Numbered from the stretch's first letter, positions 32,412 through 41,907 are shown. The stretch is 53,714 bases of DNA from JBBDSU01 sp040904825 (GCA_040904825.1 JBBDSU010000018.1:1-53714); one strand, 5' to 3'. Notes: generated by a model from the letters alone, not told the origin. Translations and numbers: made by a program.

Positions 32412-33518
32412 GTGGACCGCGACAAGGCACTTGACCTGGCACTCGCCAACATCGAGAAGCAGTTCGGCAAGGGTTCGCTGATGCGTCTCGGCGACGCTGC
32501 GGCCGTCAAGGTCCCAGCCATCCCGACCGGAGCGCTGTCGCTGGACCTAGCGCTTGGCATCGGCGGGCTGCCCCGTGGCCGTGTTGTCGAGATCTTTGGT
32601 CCTGAAAGCAGCGGCAAGACGACGGTTGCTTTGCATGCCGTCGCCGAAGCCCAGAAGCTTGGTGGGGTCGCAGCGTTCATCGACGCTGAGCACGCTCTCG
32701 ATCCGATGTATGCGAAGGCACTCGGCGTTGATATCAACGACTTGTTGGTGTCGCAGCCGGATACAGGCGAGCAGGCACTGGAGATTGCCGACATGCTGAT
32801 TCGTTCCAGTGCGGTCGACATCGTCGTGATCGACTCGGTGGCTGCGTTGACACCCAAGGCCGAGATCGACGGCGAGATGGGCGACAGTCACGTCGGATTG
32901 CAGGCACGGTTGATGAGTCAGGCTCTGCGCAAATTGGCCGGATCGTTGCATCGCTCCATGACGTGCGCGGTGTTCATCAACCAGTTGCGCGAGAAGATCG
33001 GCGTCATGTTTGGTTCGCCGGAGACGACGTCAGGCGGGCGTGCGCTGAAGTTCTATTCGTCGGTCCGTTTGGACGTGCGTCGCATCGAAACCCTCAAAGA
33101 CGGCACCGAAGCCGTCGGCAACCGTGTGCGGGTCAAGGTCGTCAAGAACAAGGTCAGTCCGCCGTTCCGTCAGGCCGAGTTCGACATCGTCTACGGAGAA
33201 GGCATTTCCAAGCAAGGCTCACTGATCGATGTCGGTGTCGAAGAGGGCATCATTCGCAAAGCCGGTGCTTGGTACACCTACGACGGCGAGCAGCTTGGGC
33301 AGGGTAAGGAAAACGCCCGCAAGTTCCTCAAAGAAAACGAGGATCTTGCCAACGAAATCGAAAAAAAGATCAAGGAACATCTCGATCTCGATCCGCTGAT
33401 CGTCGCCGAAGATCTCGAAGAGATCGACGAGGATGAGACGCCCTCCAAGGCCAAGGCCGGCAGCAAGAAGTCCAAAGCCAGTGAGGATCTTGACGGAGAC
33501 GTTGATTCGGAGGACTGA
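32412..33518 (+). CDS. recA: Recombinase RecA
   Basis: RecA forms filaments on single-stranded DNA for strand exchange and triggers LexA self-cleavage. The protein is 368 aa and intein-free. Walker A is GPESSGKT at 63-70, Walker B is VDIVVIDSVAAL, and the L2 region reads GSPETTSGGRALKFYSSVRLD. The C-terminus is acidic with a Lys-rich patch. The GTG at 32412 has GGAGG 5 nt upstream. recX follows by 3 nt, and a LexA box lies upstream. Confidence 0.98.
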   Translation: MDRDKALDLALANIEKQFGKGSLMRLGDAAAVKVPAIPTGALSLDLALGIGGLPRGRVVEIFGPESSGKTTVALHAVAEAQKLGGVAAFIDAEHALDPMYAKALGVDINDLLVSQPDTGEQALEIADMLIRSSAVDIVVIDSVAALTPKAEIDGEMGDSHVGLQARLMSQALRKLAGSLHRSMTCAVFINQLREKIGVMFGSPETTSGGRALKFYSSVRLDVRRIETLKDGTEAVGNRVRVKVVKNKVSPPFRQAEFDIVYGEGISKQGSLIDVGVEEGIIRKAGAWYTYDGEQLGQGKENARKFLKENEDLANEIEKKIKEHLDLDPLIVAEDLEEIDEDETPSKAKAGSKKSKASEDLDGDVDSED

Positions 33519-33521
33519 TTG

Positions 33522-34259
33522 ATGCCACGTGACGCCGAGCAGTGGCTGGCCGAGCGAGGTATCAAACGGGAACCGATCATCGTTCGCCCCGTGAGCGAAC
33601 CCGTCGAGGCCCGCGGTCAGTTCGCGCCAGACCAGGATCCGACAGGACAGAGCCCGCCAGCGCTGGGTTCAACAGATCAGGCCATGTCGCCGCAGACCCA
33701 CAGCAGTGGTGAGGATCTTGAGCCCGCTGAAACCCGCGAAGACCTCACTGACGCTGGCTCCGGCGTCCCTGATGACGATGTGGCCGAGGCACTGGCCTTC
33801 ATCCGTCGGTCAGTGGCAGTGGCACCTCAATCTGAAGGTCGGCTTGCTGGCAAGCTCGCAGATCGGGGAATTGATCCCGACGTGGTAGATCGCGCCCTGG
33901 AACGGGCGCGGGCCCAAGGTCTCGTCGATGACGAGGCGATGGTGGGTGCGTTGATTGAGGAACGCAGAGCCAAGGGCCACGCGGTGTCAAGGATTCGACG
34001 CGACCTTGTGGAGCGGGGGTTCGAGCGAGATCTTGTCGAGGTAGCGCTGGCACCTGTCGCCGTTCAGGATCCGGAAGCCATGGCGTTCGATGTCGCCAAG
34101 ACACGAGCGGATCAGCTCAGCACCCTTGATGCGTCCGCGGCGTTTCGGCGAGTCACTGCCTACGTCGCGCGACGTGGCTACCCCGACGGGCTCGCCCGGA
34201 AGGTCGCCCGAGCAGCGGTGTTCGCCAGTCGAGAAGACGACCGCACTATCGGCCACTGA
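33522..34259 (+). CDS. recX: RecA regulator RecX
   Basis: RecX binds and restrains RecA filaments. The last 150 residues hold the three-helix repeats of the family, with EGRLAGKLADRGIDPDVVDRA and VSRIRRDLVERGFERDLVE. The first 90 residues are Pro/Asp/Glu-rich and probably disordered, making it longer (245 aa) than the minimal form. The ATG at 33522 uses CGGAGG (33508-33513), which overlaps the recA 3' end, so the genes are co-transcribed. Confidence 0.92.
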   Translation: MPRDAEQWLAERGIKREPIIVRPVSEPVEARGQFAPDQDPTGQSPPALGSTDQAMSPQTHSSGEDLEPAETREDLTDAGSGVPDDDVAEALAFIRRSVAVAPQSEGRLAGKLADRGIDPDVVDRALERARAQGLVDDEAMVGALIEERRAKGHAVSRIRRDLVERGFERDLVEVALAPVAVQDPEAMAFDVAKTRADQLSTLDASAAFRRVTAYVARRGYPDGLARKVARAAVFASREDDRTIGH

Positions 34260-34445
34260 GCGAGCCCGTCGCAGATGGGCTATGACGCAGTGCCTCCGAG
34301 TTGGGCTGCCGTCGGTTGGAGATGCTGACCGCTAGATTGGGACGCCGCAGGAGTTGATCTGGATCTGAAGGAATCGTGTCATCGACCGATCGACCGGATT
34401 GCTGGGATTAGATCGCGGCAACCCATAGGGACAAAGGGCGGCTCC

Positions 34446-34724
34446 ATGGACGTGCTGCAGGCCTGGATCGTGGTCGGTGTACCGGGTCTTGTTGTGGCCG
34501 GTGCACTGTTTGTTGGACGATCGTGGCTGCGAGCGTTGCTCGGTTACGCCACACTCGTCGCCTTGGTGGTGACGTTCGCGATGATCCCGGCAGGTGCACC
34601 CTCGGCAGTAGTGATCGGTGTCGTTGGCGCCTTGGTGCTCGCGATGGGCCGAGGTACCCGTATCGACAGAATTCGGCCTGAGCACCACGAAGGCCGCCGG
34701 CGGTTCACAACCGTCTCCGGCTGA
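34446..34724 (+). CDS. Small membrane protein, unknown function
   Basis: A 92-aa protein I do not recognise. Two or three hydrophobic segments (VVGVPGLVVAGALFVG; LLGYATLVALVVTFAMI; VVIGVVGALVLAMG) are followed by a basic tail. AAAGGGCGG precedes the ATG. It sits between recX and miaB; the 186-bp gap before it holds no gene I can support. Confidence 0.65.
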   Translation: MDVLQAWIVVGVPGLVVAGALFVGRSWLRALLGYATLVALVVTFAMIPAGAPSAVVIGVVGALVLAMGRGTRIDRIRPEHHEGRRRFTTVSG

Positions 34725-34773
34725 CCGGACGACGCGACCAGCTTTTGGTCAGCAATGCGCTGGCCAGCGTGCG

Positions 34774-34785
34774 CTGACCGGTCAG
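34774..34785. repeat. Perfect 12-bp palindrome upstream of miaB
   Basis: CTGACCGGTCAG is its own reverse complement. The half CTGACCGG also occurs at 34721-34728, and a GACCA/TGGTC hairpin (34736-34750) lies between them. It could be an operator for miaB; no known regulator is recognised. Confidence 0.45.
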
Positions 34786-34834
34786 AGATGCCACGTTCCC
34801 GCCAACCACCTGCCGTCGACAAGCAAGGGTGACC

Positions 34835-36268
34835 ATGGCTCGTCGCTACTTCATCCGGACCTTTGGGTGCCAGATGAACGCGCACGACTCGTCGCGTGCG
34901 GCGGGCATGCTTGAGACGCTGGGGTTTCGTCAAGCTCGCGACGAGGCGGATGCTGACCTCGTCCTGCTCAACACCTGCGCTGTCCGTGAAAACGCTGACA
35001 ACAGGCTGTACGGCACGCTCGGGCATCTGAAGCAACTGAAAGACGACCGCGAACGCGAGGGCGGCGCGCTGAGCATCGTGGTGGGCGGTTGCCTCGCCCA
35101 GAAGGACGGCGACGTCGTCGCTGAAAAGGCGCCCTGGGTCGATGTCGTCTATGGCACCCACAATCTCGCTCGGCTGCCTGCGTTGCTCGCCGACGCCGAT
35201 TCTGCATCAGTTCCGGTGGTCGAACTCGTGGAACAGCTTGAGGTGTTCCCATCGGCGCTGCCTGCCAAACGTGAAGTGCGCCACCATGCTTGGGTATCGA
35301 TCTCAGTGGGGTGCAACAATTCGTGCACGTTCTGCATCGTGCCGAGTCTGCGCGGGCCCGAAAAATCCCGCACCATCGGTGACATCATCACCGAAGTCGT
35401 CGACCTTGTTGACGACGGCGTCGTTGAGGTCACCCTGCTTGGCCAGAACGTGAACTCCTACGGTCGAGACCTGGCAGGCTCGTCGCAATTCGCCGCCCTG
35501 TTGCGCGAGTTGGGAAGCATCGACGGCCTTGAACGCGTCCGGTTCACCTCGCCCCATCCCCGCGACTTCACTGACGATGTCCTGCTGGCTATGGCCGAAA
35601 CACCCAACGTGTGCCCTCACCTGCACTTGCCGCTGCAGTCGGGTTCGGACCGAGTCCTTCGCCTGATGCGGCGGTCCTATCGTCAGCGTCGCTTTCTCGC
35701 CTTGGTTGACCAGGCGCGTGAAATGCTCGACGAACCTTCGTTGACCACCGACATCATCGTCGGGTTCCCCGGTGAGTCCGACGAAGACTTCGCCGAGACG
35801 CTCAAGGTCGTTGAGCAGGTGAAGTTCGACCAGGCCTACACCTTCCAGTATTCCCCGCGTCCTGGCACGCCAGCAGCCCTGCAGACCGACGAATTCGTTG
35901 CTCCTGACGTCGTTGCTGAGCGCTACCACCAGCTTGAATCGATGGTCCGCCGTCACTCGCTTGAGGCACATCAGCAGATGGTCGGATCGGCCCGACAGCT
36001 CCTGATCGAAGGGCCGTCCAAATCCGATGCGTCCCGGTGGTCCGGTAGGACGCCCGGCAACCATCTTGTTCACCTGCCTGCGCCAGTCGATGCGTCGTAT
36101 GGGCCGGGCGATTTGGTCACGACGATCATTGCTGAGGCCGCGACCAACTATGTGATCGGTGGTCCTCCAACGTCAATGCGGCCTACTTCAGCTGCGCGTT
36201 CGTCGGCAGCGCCCAGCGATGGTCGCAGATCGCTGCCGCTGGTGTCTGCCGAACCAGCAATGCGGTGA
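34835..36268 (+). CDS. miaB: tRNA-2-methylthio-N6-dimethylallyladenosine synthase MiaB
   Basis: MiaB is a radical-SAM enzyme that adds a methylthio group to i6A37 of tRNAs, acting after MiaA. The auxiliary-cluster cysteines are Cys12 (FGCQMNAHDS), Cys48 (NTCAVRENA) and Cys86 (GGCLAQ). The SAM cluster is Cys160, Cys164 and Cys167 in CNNSCTFC. A TRAM domain ends in GDLVTTIIAEAATNYVIGG, followed by a 35-residue Ser/Pro/Ala tail. The ATG at 34835 has AAGG 6 nt upstream; a GTG at 34829 is possible. miaA is two genes downstream. Confidence 0.95.
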   Translation: MARRYFIRTFGCQMNAHDSSRAAGMLETLGFRQARDEADADLVLLNTCAVRENADNRLYGTLGHLKQLKDDREREGGALSIVVGGCLAQKDGDVVAEKAPWVDVVYGTHNLARLPALLADADSASVPVVELVEQLEVFPSALPAKREVRHHAWVSISVGCNNSCTFCIVPSLRGPEKSRTIGDIITEVVDLVDDGVVEVTLLGQNVNSYGRDLAGSSQFAALLRELGSIDGLERVRFTSPHPRDFTDDVLLAMAETPNVCPHLHLPLQSGSDRVLRLMRRSYRQRRFLALVDQAREMLDEPSLTTDIIVGFPGESDEDFAETLKVVEQVKFDQAYTFQYSPRPGTPAALQTDEFVAPDVVAERYHQLESMVRRHSLEAHQQMVGSARQLLIEGPSKSDASRWSGRTPGNHLVHLPAPVDASYGPGDLVTTIIAEAATNYVIGGPPTSMRPTSAARSSAAPSDGRRSLPLVSAEPAMR

Positions 36269-37044
36269 ATATGGAGCCAGCCGCGCAGACATGCGTGGGG
36301 ATCCCTGCCGCCGCGATTCTCCTCGAGGAGGCATCACACCGGCAGCCCGCTGATGTGGCTCAGGGCGTCGCCATCCTGCGTACAGCGATAGCGGACGCCT
36401 TTGCGCGGATGATGCGACCCGCAACTGGCGACGTTCCACCAGTCACCATCGTCGTTGCCGGCCCCGACGTGCAGGTAATGACCGCGCCAGTCGCTTCCTT
36501 GCGTCCTGTTGGGCTGTACATCACATCGGATGTGGTTGCTGCACCGATCGATGATCTGGCGTGTGCAGCACAGGTCGGTGCAACCCAGGTGACGGCGTTG
36601 ACAGGCGATGCGGCGATCATGGCACTGCAGGTTCAGAAAGGGCTCGGATCGGCGGTGCCGGTCCGAGTCCTGGCCGTACCCGGCGACCTGCCGGAATCCC
36701 GCCTGAACGCCATCACCGACAGTTTGGTGCATCAGGTGCCAGGGCATGTTGTGGTGGCCTCAGACCTCGCTGCCACGCTCGACGAGACCAGCCCCGGTTA
36801 CCTGGTTCCAGGAGCAGATAACTGGGACCAGGCGATCATCGCGTGCCTTGACGCGCCAGCGGATGTACGTGAACGAGTGCTGGCAGAATCGGGGCCAGCC
36901 GATGCCGATCACTTCGTTGCGCGAGGGTGGATGCCGCTGCGCATCCTGTCGCGTGTTGCGGCACTAGGCGACCAAGCGTTGGCCGTCCTTGCCTACCAGT
37001 CCCCACGAGGCGTGGGACAGGTTGTCGTCGGACCCACCAGATGA
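36265..37044 (+). CDS. Conserved-position protein between miaB and miaA, unknown function
   Basis: A 259-aa alanine-rich protein with no motif I can name. It alternates beta strands and helices (TIVVAGPDVQVMTAPVA; GHVVVASDLAATL), suggesting a globular alpha/beta fold, and ends LAYQSPRGVGQVVVGPTR. Other Actinobacteria often have an alanine-rich protein related to class III extradiol dioxygenase subunit B at this position. This may be a divergent member, but I see no metal-binding His/Glu set. The GTG at 36265 overlaps the miaB stop, an ATG follows at 36271, and its own stop overlaps miaA. Confidence 0.65.
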   Translation: MNMEPAAQTCVGIPAAAILLEEASHRQPADVAQGVAILRTAIADAFARMMRPATGDVPPVTIVVAGPDVQVMTAPVASLRPVGLYITSDVVAAPIDDLACAAQVGATQVTALTGDAAIMALQVQKGLGSAVPVRVLAVPGDLPESRLNAITDSLVHQVPGHVVVASDLAATLDETSPGYLVPGADNWDQAIIACLDAPADVRERVLAESGPADADHFVARGWMPLRILSRVAALGDQALAVLAYQSPRGVGQVVVGPTR

Positions 37045-37955
37045 CTGTCCTTGCTGTGATCGGGCCCACCGCATCCGGCAAGTCTGCAGTCGCGCTCGAG
37101 GCAGCCGCCGTGCGGACTGCTGCTGGCTATCCCACAGAGATCGTTGCTGTGGACGCATTCACCGTCTATCGAGGCATGGACATCGCGACCGCCAAACCGT
37201 CGGTCGAAGATCGGCGTCGGATTGCCCATCACCTCGTCGACATCGTTGATCCCGATACGGCACTGACCGTCGCAGCCTTCCAGGCGATCGCACGCGAGGT
37301 CATCGAGGCAATCTTGGCTCGAGGGGCCACACCGCTGCTGGTGGGAGGATCCGGGCTGTATTGGCGCGCGGTCGTCGACGACCTTGCGTTCCCACCGACG
37401 GATCCGGATGTGCGAGCTCGTATCCAGGCCCGCTGGGAAGACGACGTTGACGAGGCTCACAAGCATCTTGCCATCGAAGACCCCGACGCAGCGGCTGCGA
37501 TTGCGCCCGGCAACCTCCGCCGGATCGTGCGTGCGCTTGAAGTCATCGCACTGACATCGCGACCGTTTTCCTCATTCCGAACAGCCTTCGACCGGTTCGA
37601 CAGCATCTACGACGATCTCGACGTCACCCTGCTGGACCCACCCGACAATGCGCTGAAGGCGTCTATTACCCGTCGCGCCGACGGCATGGTGGCGGCAGGG
37701 CTGTTGGCCGAAGCGGATCGGCTTCGACGGACGTCGTTGTCGGTGACAGCCCGCCAAGCCATCGGATACGCCGAGGCCTTTGCGGTCTTGGAGGGACACA
37801 TGCCACAGGACGAACTCGCTGTGACGATCGCGCAGCGGACGTGGCGATATGCCCGGCGTCAACGATCATGGTTCCGCAAGGATCCGCGTGCTGTCGTGCG
37901 CGACCGGTCAGCGGCAGCCCGGCATCTCCAGACTGGCGGCAACGATGCCGTGTGA
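37041..37955 (+). CDS. miaA: tRNA dimethylallyltransferase MiaA
   Basis: MiaA prenylates A37 of tRNAs reading U-initial codons, making the substrate for MiaB. The P-loop is IGPTASGKS and the catalytic aspartate is in VAVDAFTVYRGMDI, where most homologues have DSxQVYR. LVGGSGLYWRAVV and RQAIGYAEA are further family blocks. Length is 304 aa. The ATG at 37041 overlaps the stop of the preceding gene by 4 bp. Confidence 0.95.
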   Translation: MTVLAVIGPTASGKSAVALEAAAVRTAAGYPTEIVAVDAFTVYRGMDIATAKPSVEDRRRIAHHLVDIVDPDTALTVAAFQAIAREVIEAILARGATPLLVGGSGLYWRAVVDDLAFPPTDPDVRARIQARWEDDVDEAHKHLAIEDPDAAAAIAPGNLRRIVRALEVIALTSRPFSSFRTAFDRFDSIYDDLDVTLLDPPDNALKASITRRADGMVAAGLLAEADRLRRTSLSVTARQAIGYAEAFAVLEGHMPQDELAVTIAQRTWRYARRQRSWFRKDPRAVVRDRSAAARHLQTGGNDAV

Positions 37956-38003
37956 CTGCCACAGAGCGTCAATCACTACATCAAGGATCAGTGTCGTCAA
38001 CCG

Positions 38004-40766
38004 TCAGCGCGACGGCATCAGCGTCAGACGGTTGTGGGCGGTCAGGCGGGTAGCCGCGTCTGACGTCACCATCGGAAGGTATTCACCGAGGCGCCAGTGT
38101 TCGGCTTGGTCGGTGTAATGGCGGGTGAACGGCCGGCCGGACTGTCCGGTCAGGTTGATCCACAGTCCTTGATCAGGGTCGGAGAGATCGACGAGCATGC
38201 GCATCGAGGGAACGCGACTGACCTCATAGCCTTCGGCAGCGTCCCAACCGATCGCGTTGACGACGTCCGAACCGCCGTCGGTCTCCAGTGGTCCGCGATT
38301 GAACATCCATTCAATGACACCGATGCCTGACGACCCGAAAGTTGCGTGCTGCAGATCCAACGTGTGCATGGCACCCCACCGCCATGCGCCGGGATCGCTG
38401 CCGAACCGGCCGGCGAGGTCGGTGTAGGCCTCGGCCATCGCCGCCAGGAGCATGTCGTCACGCGTCTCAGTTTCCAGCGTGGTGAGATCGTCCCACCACG
38501 GTGATCGTGGCTGATCCAGCAAGGTGCGCACAACCTGCCACCAGCGCGCGGATCCTGACGGTTGCGCCCATGGGGGTAGTTCGTCGTGGAAAGTCAGCGC
38601 GAGCAGGTGTCGCCAGGTGGCGTTGAACGCTGCGGCGCCAGCGGCATCCCGGTCGTCGAAATAGTCCCAAGATCCCAGTGCTTGTTGGATTGCGGCAACA
38701 CCTCGCACACCTTGATCGTCGATCGCGAGAAGTGCCGGAACCAGATCGACAGCGTTGGCGTTGAATCGGTCGAGCTGGACAGCTGCCAGATCGTCAAGGG
38801 TGAAGTCGTCACGGTCGCCGAGTAACTCCAAGATGCGTTGAGATCGGAATCCAGGATTCGGAGACCGAGTCAGCGCGGGCGATACACCGGCTGGCAAGAC
38901 GTCCTGATTCGCTGCGACGATGAGGCCTGCGTCGGGGTTGACGATCCACGGCAGCACATCGTCGTGGAGGTAGCCCTCCCAAGCGAACTCGCCGGTCCAG
39001 CCTGCCAGCGGCAAGGACCCGTCGCCGGTGCGGCGAACAGGAAACAGGCCCGGAGCACGGTAACCGATCGTGCCATCTGCATCGGCGTAGACAACGCCTT
39101 GGTTGGGAACTTGGAAAAGACGGGTCGCTTCCATGAAGTCATCCCACGATCGCAGACGTGCGAATCTTGGGATTGCTTGCACGGTCGTGGTGGCTTCGAG
39201 TGCGCTCCATGCCAACGAGATGGCATGGTCATAACTGACGCCATCTCTGAGCTGGTCGCCAAGCGGGCCTTCGGCGACGGCCTGGGCCTCTGACATGGCG
39301 TCCGAGATGATCGGCCCTCGTTGGGTGGCCCGGATACTGACCTGGATGTCGGATCCACCCGCGACGGAGATGGTCTCAGTACGCGTGGTGATGTCTAACC
39401 ACCGGTTACCTGCAGCGAGGTAGACGTCACCGTCGAGTCGTTCGACAATCAGGTCGGCTGATGCTGCGCCAAGATTCGTCAGACCCCATGCGGCATGGTC
39501 GGTCCGTCCGATGATGACCCCGGGAAGTCCTGCCAGCGAATATCCCTTCACGTGGTAGGGGCACAGGGTTGTGACGGGCTGGCACTGCAGGCCGACTTGG
39601 TACCACAACGATGGCTGGGACGGCTCAAGATGGGGATCGTTGGCCAGCAGGGCACCGTCGGTCGCAGACCGTTCCGGAGCGATGACCCACGAATTGGAGC
39701 CCACCAGGTCGCCGGAACCGGCCAGCGTCGGCACCGTGGTGACCGCGGTGTGGGTCGCGGCCAACAGGTCGGACAGCGTCGCGGTGATGGCAGCATGCGG
39801 TTGCGATTCCGAGGGTGATATCGACGTGTCCACGAACCGTGTCATGCTCACGGGCGACGTCGAGTTCACAGGCAACGATCCCGGTGTGCTGCGGGTCGTG
39901 GGCGGCAGTTGGGTACCAGTCGGTTGCCACACGCCGCCAGCAAGCTGGCCGCCGGCTGGCAGGACTGGTGCATGTTCTGGTGGGTATGACGGGTACAGAT
40001 CGCGCCAGTCCCGGCCTGGGCCGAGATCGGTGACGCTCAACCGTGCCCGCTCGATGTCGTCCTCGATACTGGAAAGATCCCAGGCCATCGCCTTGATCCA
40101 CGCCACCGAGTCAGCGGGAGTCCACGGTTCAGGCACGTAGCGCAGGGGACCTGAAAGGGGCAGCAGGCTGTGTTCCAGCGACAGGCGTGTCCCTCGCCGC
40201 CCTGCCATCCATTCATTCACACCTTCGGCGTAGGCCGTGAGCATGGTCAATGTTTCATCGTCGAAAGTGGCCAGCTCGGCTTCTGCTGAGCGGCGCCACC
40301 CCAGGGTGCGGATGAACGTGTCAGTGCCGACTTGGCCTAAACCGAAGAGTTCAGACAGGCGTCCGGCCGTCACATGACGGCGAAAATCCATTTCCCAGAA
40401 GCGATCTTGGGCATGGACATAGCCTTGCGCGAACCACAGGTCTGCGGCGTCGGAGGCGACGATCGTGGGAATGCCGTGGACGTCGCGAATCACGTCGACG
40501 CGGTCGAAGAGGCCAGTCACGGCAACGTCGCCCGAGACAGCCGGACGGGAGCGCACGACCGCCGCTGTCAGATACAGCGTGCTGGCCACGATCGCGATCA
40601 CCACCAGAGATGCGGCACCGATGGCCGAACGCTGCGTCCACTTTGCCGTGCGACTTCGGGTACGGCGGCGTTGAGGAACATCGCTGCCTTGCGCGCGTGC
40701 CCGTTTCGCTGCCCGTCGCCGACTTCGACGCCGACCGAGGAAGGAGCTGGACGACCCGTCGACCAT
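38004..40766 (-). CDS. Penicillin acylase family (Ntn-hydrolase) protein
   Basis: A 920-aa Ntn-hydrolase precursor related to penicillin G acylase and acyl-homoserine-lactone acylases. A basic N-terminus (RRRSRRRAAKRARA) precedes one transmembrane helix (SAIGAASLVVIAIVASTLYL), so the enzyme should be outside the membrane and anchored. The alpha chain shows VIRDVHGIPTIVA and YVHAQDRFWEMDFRRHV. Cleavage would expose Ser357 in GSNSWVIAPERS, the catalytic N-terminus of the beta chain. The ATG at 40766 has GAGGAG 6 nt upstream. The substrate is unknown. It is convergent with miaA and divergent from dapF. Confidence 0.9.
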   Translation of the reverse strand: MVDGSSSSFLGRRRSRRRAAKRARAQGSDVPQRRRTRSRTAKWTQRSAIGAASLVVIAIVASTLYLTAAVVRSRPAVSGDVAVTGLFDRVDVIRDVHGIPTIVASDAADLWFAQGYVHAQDRFWEMDFRRHVTAGRLSELFGLGQVGTDTFIRTLGWRRSAEAELATFDDETLTMLTAYAEGVNEWMAGRRGTRLSLEHSLLPLSGPLRYVPEPWTPADSVAWIKAMAWDLSSIEDDIERARLSVTDLGPGRDWRDLYPSYPPEHAPVLPAGGQLAGGVWQPTGTQLPPTTRSTPGSLPVNSTSPVSMTRFVDTSISPSESQPHAAITATLSDLLAATHTAVTTVPTLAGSGDLVGSNSWVIAPERSATDGALLANDPHLEPSQPSLWYQVGLQCQPVTTLCPYHVKGYSLAGLPGVIIGRTDHAAWGLTNLGAASADLIVERLDGDVYLAAGNRWLDITTRTETISVAGGSDIQVSIRATQRGPIISDAMSEAQAVAEGPLGDQLRDGVSYDHAISLAWSALEATTTVQAIPRFARLRSWDDFMEATRLFQVPNQGVVYADADGTIGYRAPGLFPVRRTGDGSLPLAGWTGEFAWEGYLHDDVLPWIVNPDAGLIVAANQDVLPAGVSPALTRSPNPGFRSQRILELLGDRDDFTLDDLAAVQLDRFNANAVDLVPALLAIDDQGVRGVAAIQQALGSWDYFDDRDAAGAAAFNATWRHLLALTFHDELPPWAQPSGSARWWQVVRTLLDQPRSPWWDDLTTLETETRDDMLLAAMAEAYTDLAGRFGSDPGAWRWGAMHTLDLQHATFGSSGIGVIEWMFNRGPLETDGGSDVVNAIGWDAAEGYEVSRVPSMRMLVDLSDPDQGLWINLTGQSGRPFTRHYTDQAEHWRLGEYLPMVTSDAATRLTAHNRLTLMPSR

Positions 40767-40893
40767 GCCTGTCTCCTCGACACCCGCGATCCCGGTGACA
40801 ACGCGTGCGTCGCCGGTCGGAGCGCGCAGCCAACCAGATTTCTCGTGCCGATGACCACTGATTTCTCGCTGCGCTCTGGTGCACTGGCGACGT

Positions 40894-40909
40894 ACCCTTG
40901 TGCAAGGGT
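40894..40909. promoter_or_regulatory. Inverted repeat upstream of dapF
   Basis: ACCCTTG (40894-40900) and CAAGGGT (40903-40909) form a perfect 7-bp inverted repeat with a 2-nt centre, about 50 bp before the dapF start and 130 bp before the divergent acylase. The compact symmetry fits an operator for a dimeric regulator, which is not identified. Confidence 0.45.
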
Positions 40910-40959
40910 TCGCACCGGAAGTGTCGCCAACAATTAGCAAGGCTGACAGTAAGGACATC

Positions 40960-41907
40960 GTGGACGGCTTGGCCTTCACCAAGGCACACGGCACCGGCAA
41001 TGATTTTGTCGTGATCGCGGACTTGTCCGACCGGATTGACCTGTCGGTCTCGTTGGTGCGTGCCTTGTGCGACCGGCGGACCGGTGTCGGTGCCGACGGG
41101 GTCATCAGGATCGGTGCAGGGAGCGACACCGCTGCGGTCTTCATGGATTACCGCAATGCCGACGGTTCGATTGTCGAGATGTGCGGCAACGGAGTTCGCG
41201 TCGTCGCCAAGCACGTCGTCGACCACGGATTGGTCGACCCTGACGCGGCTGGGCGTCTTGTGCTCGGCACACGTGCCGGAGTGCGCCCCGTCACCGTGCA
41301 CGTCGGTGCCGACGGCACCGTCGGTGATGTGACGGTCGACATGGGCCTGCCAGCGTTTGACCCTGTTCGTGTGCCCTTCGCCGCGACCGATCCGCACGCT
41401 GTTGACGCGGACCATCACCAACTGTCGGTCAACGGTGACACCGTGAGGCTTGCGGTCGTGTCAATGGGGAACCCGCATGCGGTCATCGAAGTGGATGACG
41501 TTGCCAGCGCACCAGTAGGTCGGATCGGGTTGGCCCTCCAGCACCACGATGGCTTCCCAGAGCAAGTCAACGTCGGGTTCGTGCAGCGGATCGATGATGC
41601 CGGCATGCGGCTGCGGGTGTATGAACGAGGCGTCGGAGAGACGATGGCCTGCGGGACGGGAGCATGCGCGGCAGTGGCCGTCCTTCAGCGAGACGGTCTT
41701 GTTGGTGACGCGGTGCGCGTGGACGTGCGGGGTGGAAGCTTGCACATTGCCACAGGCCATGAAGGTCATTTGATGATGACCGGGCCGGCGACCGAAGTGG
41801 CGCATGGCACGCTCGACAGCCGCTGGCTTGAGGCGGTCACGTCTGGTGTGGGGCCATCGAACGCAGGTGGCCAGCTCGGCGTCGCTGAGGTGGGTGAACG
41901 TGAGTAG
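40960..41907 (+). CDS. dapF: Diaminopimelate epimerase
   Basis: DapF converts LL- to meso-diaminopimelate without a cofactor, using two cysteines. Both are present: EMCGNGVR and MACGTGACAAV. The start of the fold reads FTKAHGTGNDFVVI. Length is 315 aa from the GTG at 40960, which follows AAGGA at a short distance. The last 8 bp overlap the hflX start. In the miaA-dapF-hflX order common in Actinobacteria, the acylase is an insertion between miaA and dapF. Confidence 0.95.
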   Translation: MDGLAFTKAHGTGNDFVVIADLSDRIDLSVSLVRALCDRRTGVGADGVIRIGAGSDTAAVFMDYRNADGSIVEMCGNGVRVVAKHVVDHGLVDPDAAGRLVLGTRAGVRPVTVHVGADGTVGDVTVDMGLPAFDPVRVPFAATDPHAVDADHHQLSVNGDTVRLAVVSMGNPHAVIEVDDVASAPVGRIGLALQHHDGFPEQVNVGFVQRIDDAGMRLRVYERGVGETMACGTGACAAVAVLQRDGLVGDAVRVDVRGGSLHIATGHEGHLMMTGPATEVAHGTLDSRWLEAVTSGVGPSNAGGQLGVAEVGERE

